Notes: generated by a model from the sequence alone, not told the origin. Shown: positions 1-9,125, numbered from the stretch's first letter. The stretch is 64,000 nt of DNA from Mucilaginibacter cryoferens (GCF_014205845.1 NZ_JACHCR010000017.1:62001-126000), one strand, 5' to 3'. A program made the numbers and translations.

Positions 1-634
1 ATCTTCCTAATGCTTTTGAAAAATCAAATATGTTTTCCCAACTCAACTCGTCATTAGCGGTTAAGCGGTCGTAAAAAATGCCGCCTATACCCCGGGTTTC
101 GTTACGGTGTTTAATGTAGAAATAATCGTCGGCCCAAAGCTTAAAGCGATGATAAAAATCATGGTAATAGCTGTCGCAAACGGCTTTTAGATTACCGTGG
201 AAGAACTTTGCATCCTCATCAATAACATAGTGAGGTGTAAGGTCAATGCCTCCACCAAACCATCTTACGGGCTTGTCTAAACCACCCATTGTTGATGGCA
301 TTTCAAAATAGCGGATATTCATGTGAATGATAGGCACCATTGGATGATTTGGGTGGATCACGATAGAAACCCCCGTGGCAAAAAAATCATCAGATTCAAC
401 CTGTAGCGCCTTTTTCATATTGTCAGGAAGCTGACCATGTACGGCCGAAAAGTTTACACCTCCCTTTTCAAAAATGTTGCCATTTTGGATAATACGTGTG
501 CGACCGCCGCCACCGCCTTCCCGCTCCCACTTTTCCTCTTCGAACTTAGCCTGCCCGTCGGTTAGTTCAAGCGCTGCACATATCTCGTCTTGTATCTGCT
601 GGTAATCGGCTGCTATTTGTTCTTTGTTAATCAT
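1..634 (-). CDS. hemF: Oxygen-dependent coproporphyrinogen III oxidase (partial, C-terminus outside window)
   Basis: Aerobic heme synthesis: oxidative decarboxylation of coproporphyrinogen III to protoporphyrinogen IX in the cytoplasm. The frame is open from an ATG at 634 to the window edge, giving 211 N-terminal residues. Family hallmarks read directly: a glycine-rich stretch GGGGGRTR (about residues 40-47), NFSAVHG (61-67), HPNHPMVPIIHMNIRYFE (94-111) and RWFGGGIDLTP (124-134). The family is usually near 300 residues, so about a third is missing. The start follows an AT-rich leader without a Shine-Dalgarno site, as is normal in this phylum. Identification is secure; only the 3' end is unseen. 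Confidence 0.94.
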   Translation of the reverse strand, partial: MINKEQIAADYQQIQDEICAALELTDGQAKFEEEKWEREGGGGGRTRIIQNGNIFEKGGVNFSAVHGQLPDNMKKALQVESDDFFATGVSIVIHPNHPMVPIIHMNIRYFEMPSTMGGLDKPVRWFGGGIDLTPHYVIDEDAKFFHGNLKAVCDSYYHDFYHRFKLWADDYFYIKHRNETRGIGGIFYDRLTANDELSWENIFDFSKALGR

Positions 635-731
635 TAAGTAATGATTTATTGAATTTGTAAAGATTGAAAAAATTAACAAACTATTATTACACAGTTTTTA
701 ATTGAATAACCCGATAATTAAATGGTGAAAG

Positions 732-1964
732 TTAGCTGATCTCTACGTAATCTAAATCTTTGCCAAATGTTTCCTTTAGCTGACTTAACGATAGTAAAGC
801 AATAACGGTAAGTATGCCCATCATGATATATCCGCTGGTTACCATGCCGTAATGACCAACAAATGCGCCAAAGGCTAAATTAATGGGTATTAAAGATCCT
901 CTTACAAAATTAGGTACAGTAGTTGTAACTGTTGAGCGAATGTTGGTGCCAAATTGCTCTGCCGCAATGGTAACAAACGTAGCCCAGTAACCAACAGAGC
1001 AGCCCATAAAGAAACATAACCAAACAAAGCGATCGTTGGTTAAGTCTTTAGAATTTAAATAACATATAACGCTTACTACCGATAGGAGTAAAAATACTGC
1101 CATGGTTAACTTTCTCGATTTTGTGACCTGTGCAAGTAATCCCGCAAAAATATCACCAACCGCTATGCCTATGTAGGTATACAACACACCATTAGCTGCA
1201 CTCAGGGGCTCTTTAGCGCCCATGGCTTTGCCAAACTCTGGCGATAGTGTAACCAACACGCCTACTACGTACCAAAGCGGTGCTCCTATTAAAATACAGT
1301 AAATATATTTTTTGAACCTGTGCCAGTTAGTGAAAAGCATAAAGAAATCCCCTTTAGATACCTCACTTCGTTCCATATTTTTAAACATGCCAGATTCAAA
1401 GGTGCCTATCCTTAGCAATAATAAAACAATGCCCAGACAACCGCCCACCCGATAAGCATTTTGCCAGCCGTGTTTAGCAACTATTACCGCGGCGGCCGCG
1501 CCAAACAAGCCAATTACGGCAACTATCATGGTTCCGTAGCCGCGTTTTTCTTTACTCAAAGTTTCGGTTACCAGGGTAATGCCTGCGCCAAGTTCGCCGG
1601 CGAGGCCAATGCCCGCGATAAAACGAACCAATGCATAGGTATTTACATCGTGTACATAGGCATTTGCAAAATTTGCTATAGAGTACAATAGAATAGAACC
1701 AAAAAGAACTTTAATACGCCCTAATTTATCACCAATTACACCCCATAAAATGCCGCCAAGCAAAAGACCGAACATTTGTACGTTAATAATAAACACCCCT
1801 TTAGGCAACACATCGGCAGCAGATACGCCAATATCTAACAAACTGGCTTTGCGTACTATCGAGAACACTAAAAGATCATAGATATCAACAAAATAACCCA
1901 GTGAAGCAACAAGTACCAGGAATATCATATTTCTTGTGGCCTTGGCGGCGGTAGCGTCAGTCAT
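732..1964 (-). CDS. MFS transporter (metabolite/H+ symporter-like)
   Basis: A 410-residue integral membrane protein with about 12 hydrophobic segments in two halves joined by a polar loop near residues 190-215. The loop 2-3 signature of the major facilitator superfamily is present as GVIGDKLGRIKVL (about 75-87), and a related RSTVTTTVPNFVRG element lies in the second half. The overall pattern (FVDIYDLLVFSI at the N-terminus, then ELGAGITLVTETLSKEKRG) is closest to the metabolite/H+ symporter branch. The substrate cannot be told from sequence. It stands alone, 97 bp from hemF on the same strand, with csp and prx upstream, also on the minus strand. Confidence 0.85.
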   Translation of the reverse strand: MTDATAAKATRNMIFLVLVASLGYFVDIYDLLVFSIVRKASLLDIGVSAADVLPKGVFIINVQMFGLLLGGILWGVIGDKLGRIKVLFGSILLYSIANFANAYVHDVNTYALVRFIAGIGLAGELGAGITLVTETLSKEKRGYGTMIVAVIGLFGAAAAVIVAKHGWQNAYRVGGCLGIVLLLLRIGTFESGMFKNMERSEVSKGDFFMLFTNWHRFKKYIYCILIGAPLWYVVGVLVTLSPEFGKAMGAKEPLSAANGVLYTYIGIAVGDIFAGLLAQVTKSRKLTMAVFLLLSVVSVICYLNSKDLTNDRFVWLCFFMGCSVGYWATFVTIAAEQFGTNIRSTVTTTVPNFVRGSLIPINLAFGAFVGHYGMVTSGYIMMGILTVIALLSLSQLKETFGKDLDYVEIS

Positions 1965-2034
1965 AATTGTAATAATTGGATGGCTAAAGTAGCAGAATTA
2001 CTTGTATAAAAATAAAAAAAAACAGCACAAAAAA

Positions 2035-2054
2035 ACCCCCACACATGTAGAGGT
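2035..2054 (-). terminator. Intrinsic terminator of the cold-shock gene
   Basis: On the minus strand the RNA reads ACCUCUAC-AUGU-GUGGGGGU, an 8-bp stem with two G-U pairs, followed at once by a run of U (plus-strand A run 2028-2035). It lies 23 nt after the cold-shock stop codon. Confidence 0.7.
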
Positions 2055-2077
2055 CTCGTCTTAAGAACTTTGGTTAA

Positions 2078-2275
2078 TTATGCTTTTTTAACATTTACTG
2101 CCTGCAATCCTTTTCTGCCTTCTTCCACTTCGTAAGTAACGCTATCATTGTCTTTAATGGCATTTACGCCGCCTTGCACATCTTTAAAGTGTACAAAAAG
2201 ATCCTTACCATCTTCGGTAACAATAAAGCCATAACCTTTTTGTGTGTTAAACCATTTTACTTTTCCAGTTTTCAT
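2078..2275 (-). CDS. Cold-shock domain protein
   Basis: A 65-residue single cold-shock (OB-fold) domain protein that binds single-stranded RNA/DNA and acts as an RNA chaperone. RNP1 is seen as KGYGFI (13-18) and RNP2 as LFVHF (26-30), and the length is standard for the CspA family. The 5' leader is about 70 nt and AT-rich, which in this family often carries post-transcriptional control, but no specific thermosensor can be claimed here. It is monocistronic, with its own terminator just downstream. Confidence 0.95.
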   Translation of the reverse strand: MKTGKVKWFNTQKGYGFIVTEDGKDLFVHFKDVQGGVNAIKDNDSVTYEVEEGRKGLQAVNVKKA

Positions 2276-2413
2276 AATTATAATTGTCGTATTAAAAATT
2301 GTGTGAGATTAAAAACTAAAGCCAAACTGAAAATAAAATGGTTTTAATGTTCAGACGGAATAGATAACCCTATCTTTTTCAAATATATAAAATAATTAAT
2401 AAACCAAATAAAA

Positions 2414-3049
2414 TTATTTATTTGGTTGTGGAGTAGTGCGTAAATAAGGTTTAATGAGTGTAAAACCCTTTGGAAATTTGGCAGGGATGTCTTCTGTCTT
2501 AGTTGCAGGCACTACAACAACGTCTTCTCCATCCTTCCAATCGGCAGGGGTAGCAACACCGTAATTGGCGGTTAATTGTAATGAGTCAATCACCCTTAAA
2601 ATTTCCTGAAAATTACGACCAGTTGATGCCGGATAAGTGATGATCAGCTTTACCGCTTTATCGGGGCCAATGATGAACAACGACCGTACGGTTGCGTTTA
2701 CTGATGCATTTGGGTGTATCATATCATAAGCCTCAGAAATTTTGCGGTCTTCATCGGCAATTATCGGGAAGTTTACCTCTACGCCCTGGGTCTCGTTAAT
2801 ATCCTTTATCCACCCGGTATGTGATTCAACCGAATCAACACTAAGAGCGAGTACTTTAACATTGCGTTTGGCAAATTCATCTTTTAATGCTGCTGTTTTA
2901 CCAAGCTCGGTAGTACAAACAGGCGTGTAATCGCCAGGGTGCGAAAATAATACCGCCCAGCTATCGCCAAGGTATTCGTAAAAATCTATTTCTCCTGACG
3001 AGGTTTTCGCGTGGAAATTGGGGGCTTTGTCGCCTAATCTTAAACTCAT
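2414..3049 (-). CDS. 1-Cys peroxiredoxin (Prx6 type)
   Basis: Thiol peroxidase that reduces H2O2 and organic hydroperoxides. The 211 residues match the Prx6 subfamily length. The active-site motif PGDYTPVCTTE places the peroxidatic Cys at residue 45, and no other cysteine occurs in the protein, so there is no resolving Cys in the chain. The C-terminal extension (PADWKDGEDVVVVPATKTED and the LRTTPQP end) is typical of Prx6-type proteins. It stands alone between cold-shock and trehalose genes, a plausible stress neighbourhood. Confidence 0.94.
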   Translation of the reverse strand: MSLRLGDKAPNFHAKTSSGEIDFYEYLGDSWAVLFSHPGDYTPVCTTELGKTAALKDEFAKRNVKVLALSVDSVESHTGWIKDINETQGVEVNFPIIADEDRKISEAYDMIHPNASVNATVRSLFIIGPDKAVKLIITYPASTGRNFQEILRVIDSLQLTANYGVATPADWKDGEDVVVVPATKTEDIPAKFPKGFTLIKPYLRTTPQPNK

Positions 3050-3196
3050 AACTATAAAAATTTTACTAGATTAAAGACTACTAAGTTAATATACATTAAT
3101 TAACAAATCCAAATTAATCAGAAATTATACTGCTTTTTACGCCAACATTACCTAAGATATGTTGTTGAACAGTTAAACCAAGCAACAAGAACATTA

Positions 3197-4981
3197 ATGG
3201 AACGACATACCTATGATACCGGCATAATTGGAAATTGTGCTTTTTTGGCACACATTCATAAAAATACAAACGTAGAATGGCTTTGCTGGCCACGATTTGA
3301 TAGTACTTTCATTTTTGGTGGCTTGCTGGACAAAAAGAAAGGCGGCGAGTTTTCTATTTTACCCGAGGGTGAATATACTTCGCATCAATATTACCTTGAA
3401 AATACCAATGTGCTAATTACCGAAATAAGCCCCGCAAGCGGAGGCATGTACCGGGTAACCGATTTTGCGCCGCGCTTTCATCAGCACCAGCGATATTACA
3501 AGCCTTTAATGCTGTTTAGGAAGATAGAAGCTATTGAAGGCTCGCCGAGGGTTAAAGTAAAATGCGAGCCGGTATCTGAATACGGTGCTGTAAAATTAAA
3601 AGTTAACCGCGGTAGCAATCACATCCAGTATCTGGGTGGCGAAGAAAATATCAGGCTAACTACCAATATACCAATTAGCTATGTTTTTGATGAGCAGCCG
3701 TTTGTGCTTAACGAAATTAAATACTTGGCACTAACTTACGGCGAACCGCTGGAGGCACCATTAATAACTACAGCCGAGCGTTTTTTGGCCGAGACTGTAC
3801 AATACTGGCGTACCTGGATAAAGCACTCCTCTATCGCTACCTACTTTCAACCTTATGTTATCCGTTCGGGGTTGGCTTTAAAAATACACCAGTTTGAGGA
3901 TACAGGAGCCATTATTGCAGCCAGTACTACCAGTTTACCAGAATCGCCTGGAAGTGGCCGTAACTGGGATTACAGGTACTGCTGGCTGCGCGATACTTAC
4001 TATGTGATAACCGCGCTTAATCACATAGGTCATTTTGAGGAAATGGAAAAGTACTTTAGCTATGTTACCGATATCTCCTTTTCAACTAATCAACGTTATC
4101 AGCCTTTATATGGTATAACAGGAAAAAAGGACCTGGTGGAGGAAGTGCTATCAGATTTGGAAGGCTATATGGGTAACCAACCGGTACGTATTGGCAACCA
4201 GGCATCAGAACATATTCAGAACGATATTTATGGGCAGGTGATGATCTCTATGCTTCCGCTGTATACAGATCATCGTTTTGTGTTTTCGGAGCGAAAGGAT
4301 TCGGTAAGATGGATAGAGTTTTTACTGAGCAAAATAGAGTTCACTATCGACGAAAAGGATGCCGGTATCTGGGAGTTTCGTAATATGGCCAACATTCATT
4401 GTTATAGTAACTTATTCCAGTGGGCGGGTGCATCTGCCGCCGAAAAAATGGCCCGCACTATTGATAATAAAGAACTGGTGGATAAAGCCATAGCTTTAAA
4501 AGAACGCGCGGCGGCGCATATTGAGAGCTGTTATGATCCTGTTAGAAAAGTGTATACCAATTCGGCCGGTAACCCTAACCTGGATGCAAGCACGTTGCAG
4601 TTGATCATGATGAACTATCTCGACCCCACATCCCAGCGCGCCAAAGATCACTTAATTGCATTAGAAAATGAGCTAAAGGCATCTAATGGTTTATTTTACA
4701 GATATTTATATAAAGATGATTTTGGCAAACCCAAAACTACTTTTTTGATCTGCGCCTTTTGGTATGTAGAAGCTTTAGCCAGCGTTGGCCGTATTGATGA
4801 CGCCCAGCGTGAGTTTGGCAACCTGCTCAAATATTCAAATCACCTGTTGCTATTTAGCGAGGATGTGGATGAAAACGATGGCAGCCAATGGGGCAATTTT
4901 CCACAGGCATACAGCCATGTTGGCTTGATGAATGCAGCGTATAGAATTGCAATCAAACTGGATAGGCCGATCTTTTTATAA
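3197..4981 (+). CDS. Glycoside hydrolase family 15 protein (glucoamylase/trehalase-like)
   Basis: A 594-residue cytoplasmic protein (no signal peptide) with an N-terminal beta-sandwich of about 220 residues and a C-terminal (alpha/alpha)6 barrel. GH15 marks: RNWDYRYCWLRD (about 255-266), LYGITGKKDLVEEVLSDLEG with the presumed acid Glu, and SEDVDENDGSQWGNFPQAYSH near 555-573 at the base site. Some bacterial GH15 enzymes of this size are alpha,alpha-trehalases and others glucoamylases. The convergent TPS-TPP gene immediately downstream makes trehalose the best guess for the substrate, which is inference. It starts with ATG at 3197, and no shorter start is plausible because MERHTYDTGIIGN is the conserved N-terminus. 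Confidence 0.88.
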   Translation: MERHTYDTGIIGNCAFLAHIHKNTNVEWLCWPRFDSTFIFGGLLDKKKGGEFSILPEGEYTSHQYYLENTNVLITEISPASGGMYRVTDFAPRFHQHQRYYKPLMLFRKIEAIEGSPRVKVKCEPVSEYGAVKLKVNRGSNHIQYLGGEENIRLTTNIPISYVFDEQPFVLNEIKYLALTYGEPLEAPLITTAERFLAETVQYWRTWIKHSSIATYFQPYVIRSGLALKIHQFEDTGAIIAASTTSLPESPGSGRNWDYRYCWLRDTYYVITALNHIGHFEEMEKYFSYVTDISFSTNQRYQPLYGITGKKDLVEEVLSDLEGYMGNQPVRIGNQASEHIQNDIYGQVMISMLPLYTDHRFVFSERKDSVRWIEFLLSKIEFTIDEKDAGIWEFRNMANIHCYSNLFQWAGASAAEKMARTIDNKELVDKAIALKERAAAHIESCYDPVRKVYTNSAGNPNLDASTLQLIMMNYLDPTSQRAKDHLIALENELKASNGLFYRYLYKDDFGKPKTTFLICAFWYVEALASVGRIDDAQREFGNLLKYSNHLLLFSEDVDENDGSQWGNFPQAYSHVGLMNAAYRIAIKLDRPIFL

Positions 4982-4986
4982 TAAAT

Positions 4987-5033
4987 ACCATGTCATTTGT
5001 TTTAGATTTTTAATCTAAAACAAATGACATGGT
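4987..5033. terminator. Bidirectional terminator, 22-bp perfect inverted repeat
   Basis: Arms 4987-5008 and 5012-5033 are perfectly complementary (22 bp) with only a 3-nt loop. The hairpin fills the 56-bp gap between the convergent GH15 and TPS-TPP genes and ends 4 nt before the TPS-TPP stop codon. AT-rich stretches flank it on both sides. A shared terminator is the simplest reading. Confidence 0.8.
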
Positions 5034-5037
5034 TAAG

Positions 5038-7236
5038 TTAAATTGCTTCTACAGGTACTTGTTTTGTAAAACTGGTAAGTAACCTCCTCACTTCCTGCGG
5101 ATTTCTCAGATAAAATTTGGCTGCTGATAAATTACTGCCAACCTTAATGGTTATAGCGGTATCCGGCAGCGCTTTAAAGATATCTTCGTCTGTATAGTCG
5201 TCACCAAAGGCTATTATAAAATCGTAGTCTTTTCCCTCAGTAAGCGTTAACGCGGCTTTGCCTTTGTTAACATCCATGTTTTTTACTTCCAGTACCCTAT
5301 CGCCCGTTAATAGTTGTAACCCCTTATCGCTTGCCTGGTATTTAAGGTTGTTCATTAATTCTCCTGCTCTAAGCTCGCCTAAGCCAGACTGAGCTTTGCG
5401 GTAGTGCCAGGCAAGGGAATAAGTTTTTTCTTCAATAAAAGAGCCCGGTGTGCGGTCTACATAGGTTTCCAGTATAGGATATATATCCTGCTTCCATTGG
5501 TCTGATAGCCCGGCTATTTTATGCCACGATGTGCCTTGCTGTTTAAACCATGAGCCATGTTCGGCAATAAGGTACATATTGGTATGTTTAAACCACTCGT
5601 CGAGGTTTTCATGCTTGCGCCCGCTGATCAACACAACCTGGTTGGCCGGGTCTTCTGTTAATTTTTGGATAATATCATGTAGTTCTTTATCGGGGCTTGC
5701 CTGTTCAATGTTTGATTTAAAGCCAACCAACGTACCGTCGTAATCTAAAAATATGATCCTTTTTTTTGTTTTGATGTAGCGGTTAATGATAGATTGCTCG
5801 GTAGTGTTGCTTACATGCCTGGTTTGCATAGATCGCTGCATCAGCTTCACCTCTTTCAGTTTATCCATAAATATTTTAACCCAGTGTGTAATATTAAATT
5901 TGGCCACCATTTGCCGCATAGGTATCATTCGTTTGATTTGCTCGGCTACAGGCATATTAATGGCCTGCAAAATAGCGCGGCAAACCTCGCCGGTATTGTT
6001 TGGGTTTACTATTATGGCATCAATTAACTCTTTAGATGCTCCGGCCATCTCGCTTATAATCAGCACGCCATCGTTATTTATTCGGCTGGCTATGTACTCC
6101 TTGCTCACCAGGTTCATACCATCGCGCATGGGGGTTACCAGGCAAACATCGGCAGTTGTGTATAAAGCCGAAAGCGTTTCGATGGGGAACGATCTATAGT
6201 AATAGTGTATCGGGCTCCAGTCCATTGTGCGATAAATAGAATTGATATTACCTACCTTTTTATCTATCTCATCGCGCAAATGCGCATACTGCGGTACATT
6301 ATCGCGAGATGGCACTACAATCATGTAAAGTGCTATATGTTCAATACACTCGGGATTAAGCTGCAGTAACAGTTCAAATGCTGCCAGTCGCTGTAAAATA
6401 CCCTTGCTATAGTCAAGCCTATCTACAGAAAGGATTAGCTTTCTACCCTTAAAATTATTTTCAATCAGTTCTGCCTGGTGTTTTACATCATCCTGTAAAG
6501 GCAACGATGCGTATTTTTTTTCATCAATCCCCATCGGAAACGATTCAACCACGATAGAACGTTCGCCTGTGGCAATAATATTTGAGGATGACGTTACCGG
6601 CAAGATTCGGGTTGTTGCCCCTATAAAATGTCGTACATCGTCAAATGTATGCATGCCTATCAGGTCGGCACCCAGCATGCCTTCCAATAATTCCGATCTC
6701 CAGGGGATAAGCCTGAACATTTCGTGTGATGGAAACGGGATATGTAGAAAAAAGCCGATAGAAACATCGGGTAATTGCTGCCTAACCAAGGCTGGTAGCA
6801 GCAATAGTTGATAATCATGAATCCATATTACATCACCAGGCTCGGCAATACTGAGAATCACATCTCCAAATTTTTTATTTACTGCCTGGTAATAATCCCA
6901 GTTTGATTGCTTGTAATTTGCATAGGTTGATGCGTAGTAATGGAAAACGGGCCATAATACTTCGTTAGAGAAACCCTCGTAATATTGGTTTATCTCTTCC
7001 TGATCTAAAAATACAGGTATCAGGCTTAGTTCTTTTAGTTGATGGGTAACGTTGTCTTTATCTTGTTGTTCGGTTATTTCAACTCCCGGCCAGCCAATCC
7101 ACACGTTATCGCCTTGTTTGTAAATTGAACCCAAACCTGTAGCCAGTCCTCCTTCACTTGATGATAAATTATATTCGTTATCTGTTTTGGAGATTTTTAC
7201 GGGTAAGCGGTTAGATACAATGATAGTCTTGGGCAT
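5038..7236 (-). CDS. Bifunctional trehalose-6-phosphate synthase/phosphatase (fused TPS-TPP)
   Basis: Makes trehalose in two steps: UDP-glucose plus glucose-6-phosphate gives trehalose-6-phosphate (GT20 domain, about 1-465), then dephosphorylation (HAD-type TPP domain, about 490-732). GT20 residues seen: WIHDYQLLLLPALVR, FLHIPFPSHEMFRLIPWR, SVDRLDYSKGI with the Arg/Lys pair, and TPMRDGMNLVSKEY. HAD motifs seen: FLDYDGTLV (motif I, about 494), VVLISGR (motif II) and FGDDYTDEDIF (motif IV). Both active sites look intact. The fused architecture resembles eukaryotic class II and some Bacteroidota proteins. It is convergent with the GH15 gene, suggesting a trehalose synthesis/breakdown pair. Confidence 0.95.
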   Translation of the reverse strand: MPKTIIVSNRLPVKISKTDNEYNLSSSEGGLATGLGSIYKQGDNVWIGWPGVEITEQQDKDNVTHQLKELSLIPVFLDQEEINQYYEGFSNEVLWPVFHYYASTYANYKQSNWDYYQAVNKKFGDVILSIAEPGDVIWIHDYQLLLLPALVRQQLPDVSIGFFLHIPFPSHEMFRLIPWRSELLEGMLGADLIGMHTFDDVRHFIGATTRILPVTSSSNIIATGERSIVVESFPMGIDEKKYASLPLQDDVKHQAELIENNFKGRKLILSVDRLDYSKGILQRLAAFELLLQLNPECIEHIALYMIVVPSRDNVPQYAHLRDEIDKKVGNINSIYRTMDWSPIHYYYRSFPIETLSALYTTADVCLVTPMRDGMNLVSKEYIASRINNDGVLIISEMAGASKELIDAIIVNPNNTGEVCRAILQAINMPVAEQIKRMIPMRQMVAKFNITHWVKIFMDKLKEVKLMQRSMQTRHVSNTTEQSIINRYIKTKKRIIFLDYDGTLVGFKSNIEQASPDKELHDIIQKLTEDPANQVVLISGRKHENLDEWFKHTNMYLIAEHGSWFKQQGTSWHKIAGLSDQWKQDIYPILETYVDRTPGSFIEEKTYSLAWHYRKAQSGLGELRAGELMNNLKYQASDKGLQLLTGDRVLEVKNMDVNKGKAALTLTEGKDYDFIIAFGDDYTDEDIFKALPDTAITIKVGSNLSAAKFYLRNPQEVRRLLTSFTKQVPVEAI

Positions 7237-7327
7237 AATAATTATAAAATATATTAACTAATACTTTATAAAGGTGTAAACAGGCAAGTTGTTTGCTAAA
7301 ATATTATAATTACAATTATCGTAAAAC

Positions 7328-7360
7328 AAAAAAAAGCCATCCCGATGTATTGGGATGGCT
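7328..7360 (-). terminator. Intrinsic terminator of the PepSY-like gene
   Basis: Arms 7335-7343 and 7352-7360 (AGCCATCCC / GGGATGGCT, 9 bp) with an 8-nt loop. On the minus strand the stem is followed by a U run (plus-strand A run 7328-7335). It lies 27 nt past the stop codon of the PepSY-like gene. Confidence 0.9.
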
Positions 7361-7386
7361 TGTATTAAATGTTATTTTTTTGAGAA

Positions 7387-7866
7387 TTATCTCACTTGTT
7401 GAAAAAATTCAAGGTTTGCTTGTTGTGTTATTCTTACAAGTACTTCGTGTTTGTCGTTTTTCAAATCAACAAAGTAAGAAGTTGCATCAATGTTTGCGTT
7501 GATATCTGTGTTAGCCTGGTAAACAATTACTTCACCAACTTCGTAACCAGCGTAATCTTTGCTGATCTGTGCTCTTGTTTTAGCAGGGATAGCTTTAGCG
7601 TCAACACGTTGAGTTACACCAAGGTATTCGCCGTTAAGGTTGTAGAAAGCTGTTTTTTTAACGCCATCAACAGTAAAGGTAGCTTTTTGGCAATTTTTAG
7701 TTACTGTCCAGTTAACATCTTTTGCATCAGCAAAGTCAACAGTGAAACCATGTAAGGCTACGTATGATACGTTAGTACCTCCATCATTCTTTTTACCGCC
7801 ATCGGCAGCAAATACATTAACACTTAATAAAGCGGCAATTGCGGTTGTTAAAAATATCTTTTTCAT
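7387..7866 (-). CDS. Secreted PepSY-like domain protein
   Basis: A 159-residue exported protein: signal peptide MKKIFLTTAIAALLSVNVFA, then a region beginning HGFTVDFADAKDVNWTVT, the usual form of the Bacteroidota PepSY-like (BLIP-fold) domain (F..DF.DA.NV.W). The remainder reads as a second such half (VDAKAIPAKTRAQISKDYAG...YFVDLKNDKHEVLVRI). Function of the family is unknown; periplasmic or surface location is likely. It has its own promoter and terminator and so is monocistronic. Confidence 0.8.
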   Translation of the reverse strand: MKKIFLTTAIAALLSVNVFAADGGKKNDGGTNVSYVALHGFTVDFADAKDVNWTVTKNCQKATFTVDGVKKTAFYNLNGEYLGVTQRVDAKAIPAKTRAQISKDYAGYEVGEVIVYQANTDINANIDATSYFVDLKNDKHEVLVRITQQANLEFFQQVR

Positions 7867-7891
7867 GTATGTTTAAATTTTAAATCCACAA

Positions 7892-7923
7892 CAAAAGTAT
7901 GTTAATATTATCAACTTGGCAAA
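7892..7923 (-). promoter_or_regulatory. Bacteroidota-type promoter for the PepSY-like gene
   Basis: Minus strand: TTTG (plus 7920-7923), 20-nt spacer, then TACTTTTG (plus 7892-7899), an exact match to the phylum's -33/-7 consensus TTTG...TAnnTTTG. Transcription would start near 7885, leaving an approximately 20-nt leader. Confidence 0.75.
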
Positions 7924-8093
7924 TTAAAATGAATTTTTATAAATATTTCATAATAACAGTCATGTAGACGGATAAAATTTAAAATTTCGCAATGTACTTA
8001 GTGTACATTTTACAATATGTTAAACCTAAAAGAGTCTTAAAAATCGGTTTAGCAAACTGGAAATTGATTAATTTACGTGAGGTTAATGTTAAA

Positions 8094-8903
8094 TTAACCA
8101 TTATCTGCAAATCCCGGGTACAAAGTCATGCCACCATCCATAAAAATGGTAGTACCTGTTATATAGTCGGCCTGGTCTGATGCCAGCCAGGCTGCCAGTT
8201 GCCCAATATCATCTGGTTTGCCTATTCTGTTATAAGGTATGAGGGTAAGCAACTTATCTAAAGCCTCAGGCGTATCCCATGCAGATTTGTTAATTGGAGT
8301 TTGGATAGCACCCGGCCCAATACCAACCACTCTTATCTTATGCGGAGCAAGTTCCTGGGCTATGCTTTTCATAAACATACTGATACCGCCTTTGCTTGCC
8401 GCGTAATTAACGTGCCCTGCCCATGGTATCACTTCGTGTACACTACTCATGCAAATGATTTTGCCGGCAGCCCTGCTCCTGTCTTCAACCACTCCCCTGC
8501 GTATAAACTCCTTGGCGGCTTCGCGGGAACACAGGAACTGACCGGTTAGGTTGATGCTAATCACCTTATTCCAGTCGTCTAAGCTCATATCCACAAATTT
8601 AGAATCCTTTTGCAGGCCGGCATTGTTTACCAAGATGTCGATAGTACCGTAGCGTTCAAACATTTGAGCAAACATGGCTTTCACCTCATCTTCATGACTT
8701 ACATCGGCCTGAAAAGCAAATGCTTCACCGCCCAACGCTATTATTTGGTTTACTGCTTCTTCGGCAGCATCGTGATTATGGGCATAGTTAATAACAACTT
8801 TTGCCCCGGCAGCTGCCAAAGCAAGCGCTACACCTTTGCCTATCCCGCTATCGGAGCCCGTAATAAGGGCAGCTTGATTTATTAAGGATGGAGATTGATT
8901 CAT
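8094..8903 (-). CDS. SDR family oxidoreductase (glucose 1-dehydrogenase-like)
   Basis: A 269-residue classical short-chain dehydrogenase/reductase with a Rossmann fold. The cofactor loop TGSDSGIGKG is at 15-24, VNNAG at about 92-96, catalytic Ser in ICMSS near 153, and Tyr/Lys in NYAASKGG (Tyr about 167, Lys about 171). INYAHNHDAAEE after beta-2 suggests an NADP-tolerant site. Closest in pattern to glucose 1-dehydrogenase-type SDRs, but the substrate is not determined by sequence. It is monocistronic as far as can be seen, with 227 bp of gene-free AT-rich DNA between it and the PepSY gene. Confidence 0.88.
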   Translation of the reverse strand: MNQSPSLINQAALITGSDSGIGKGVALALAAAGAKVVINYAHNHDAAEEAVNQIIALGGEAFAFQADVSHEDEVKAMFAQMFERYGTIDILVNNAGLQKDSKFVDMSLDDWNKVISINLTGQFLCSREAAKEFIRRGVVEDRSRAAGKIICMSSVHEVIPWAGHVNYAASKGGISMFMKSIAQELAPHKIRVVGIGPGAIQTPINKSAWDTPEALDKLLTLIPYNRIGKPDDIGQLAAWLASDQADYITGTTIFMDGGMTLYPGFADNG

Positions 8904-8963
8904 ATAGGTAGATTTTTTGTTTTAATATAACCAATGAATTTGAAAGTGTAATTGTTTTAACAC

Positions 8964-9060
8964 GATTTAAGGATTTTGCAGGATTGACAGGATTTTTTTT
9001 TGATTTAATATACGTGTGGTAAATCAAAATCCAGGAATTTGATAAATCCGTTTAATCCGA
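8964..9060. repeat. Inverted array of 9-10 bp AGGATT/AATCC units
   Basis: The left arm repeats AGGATT at 8970, 8980 and 8989. The right arm repeats AATCC around 9028, 9045 and 9054. The two arms are inversely related and could pair over a 25-nt loop. A shorter relative (AGGATGGACAGGATTT) occurs near 54673. It lies between the SDR start and the mqnA terminator. Confidence 0.6.
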
Positions 9061-9080
9061 GTTTAGAAAATGACATAAAC

Positions 9081-9104
9081 AAAAAAGACGCATGTGATGC
9101 GTCT
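9081..9104 (-). terminator. Intrinsic terminator of the mqnE-mqnA operon
   Basis: Perfect 8-bp stem AGACGCAT / ATGCGTCT (9086-9093, 9097-9104) with a 3-nt loop, followed on the minus strand by U6. It lies 22 nt downstream of the mqnA stop. Confidence 0.88.
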
Positions 9105-9125
9105 CTACAAAATCTGTTACAGTTG

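Noticed and set aside
4987..5033. Perfect 22-bp inverted repeat considered as a transposon end or attachment site
   Set aside because: It lies precisely between convergent genes with a 3-nt loop, has no flanking duplication, and is best explained as a terminator.
7992..8180. 62-codon plus-strand reading frame near the SDR stop
   Set aside because: It overlaps the SDR 3' end antisense and gives no domain; no promoter or terminator frames it.
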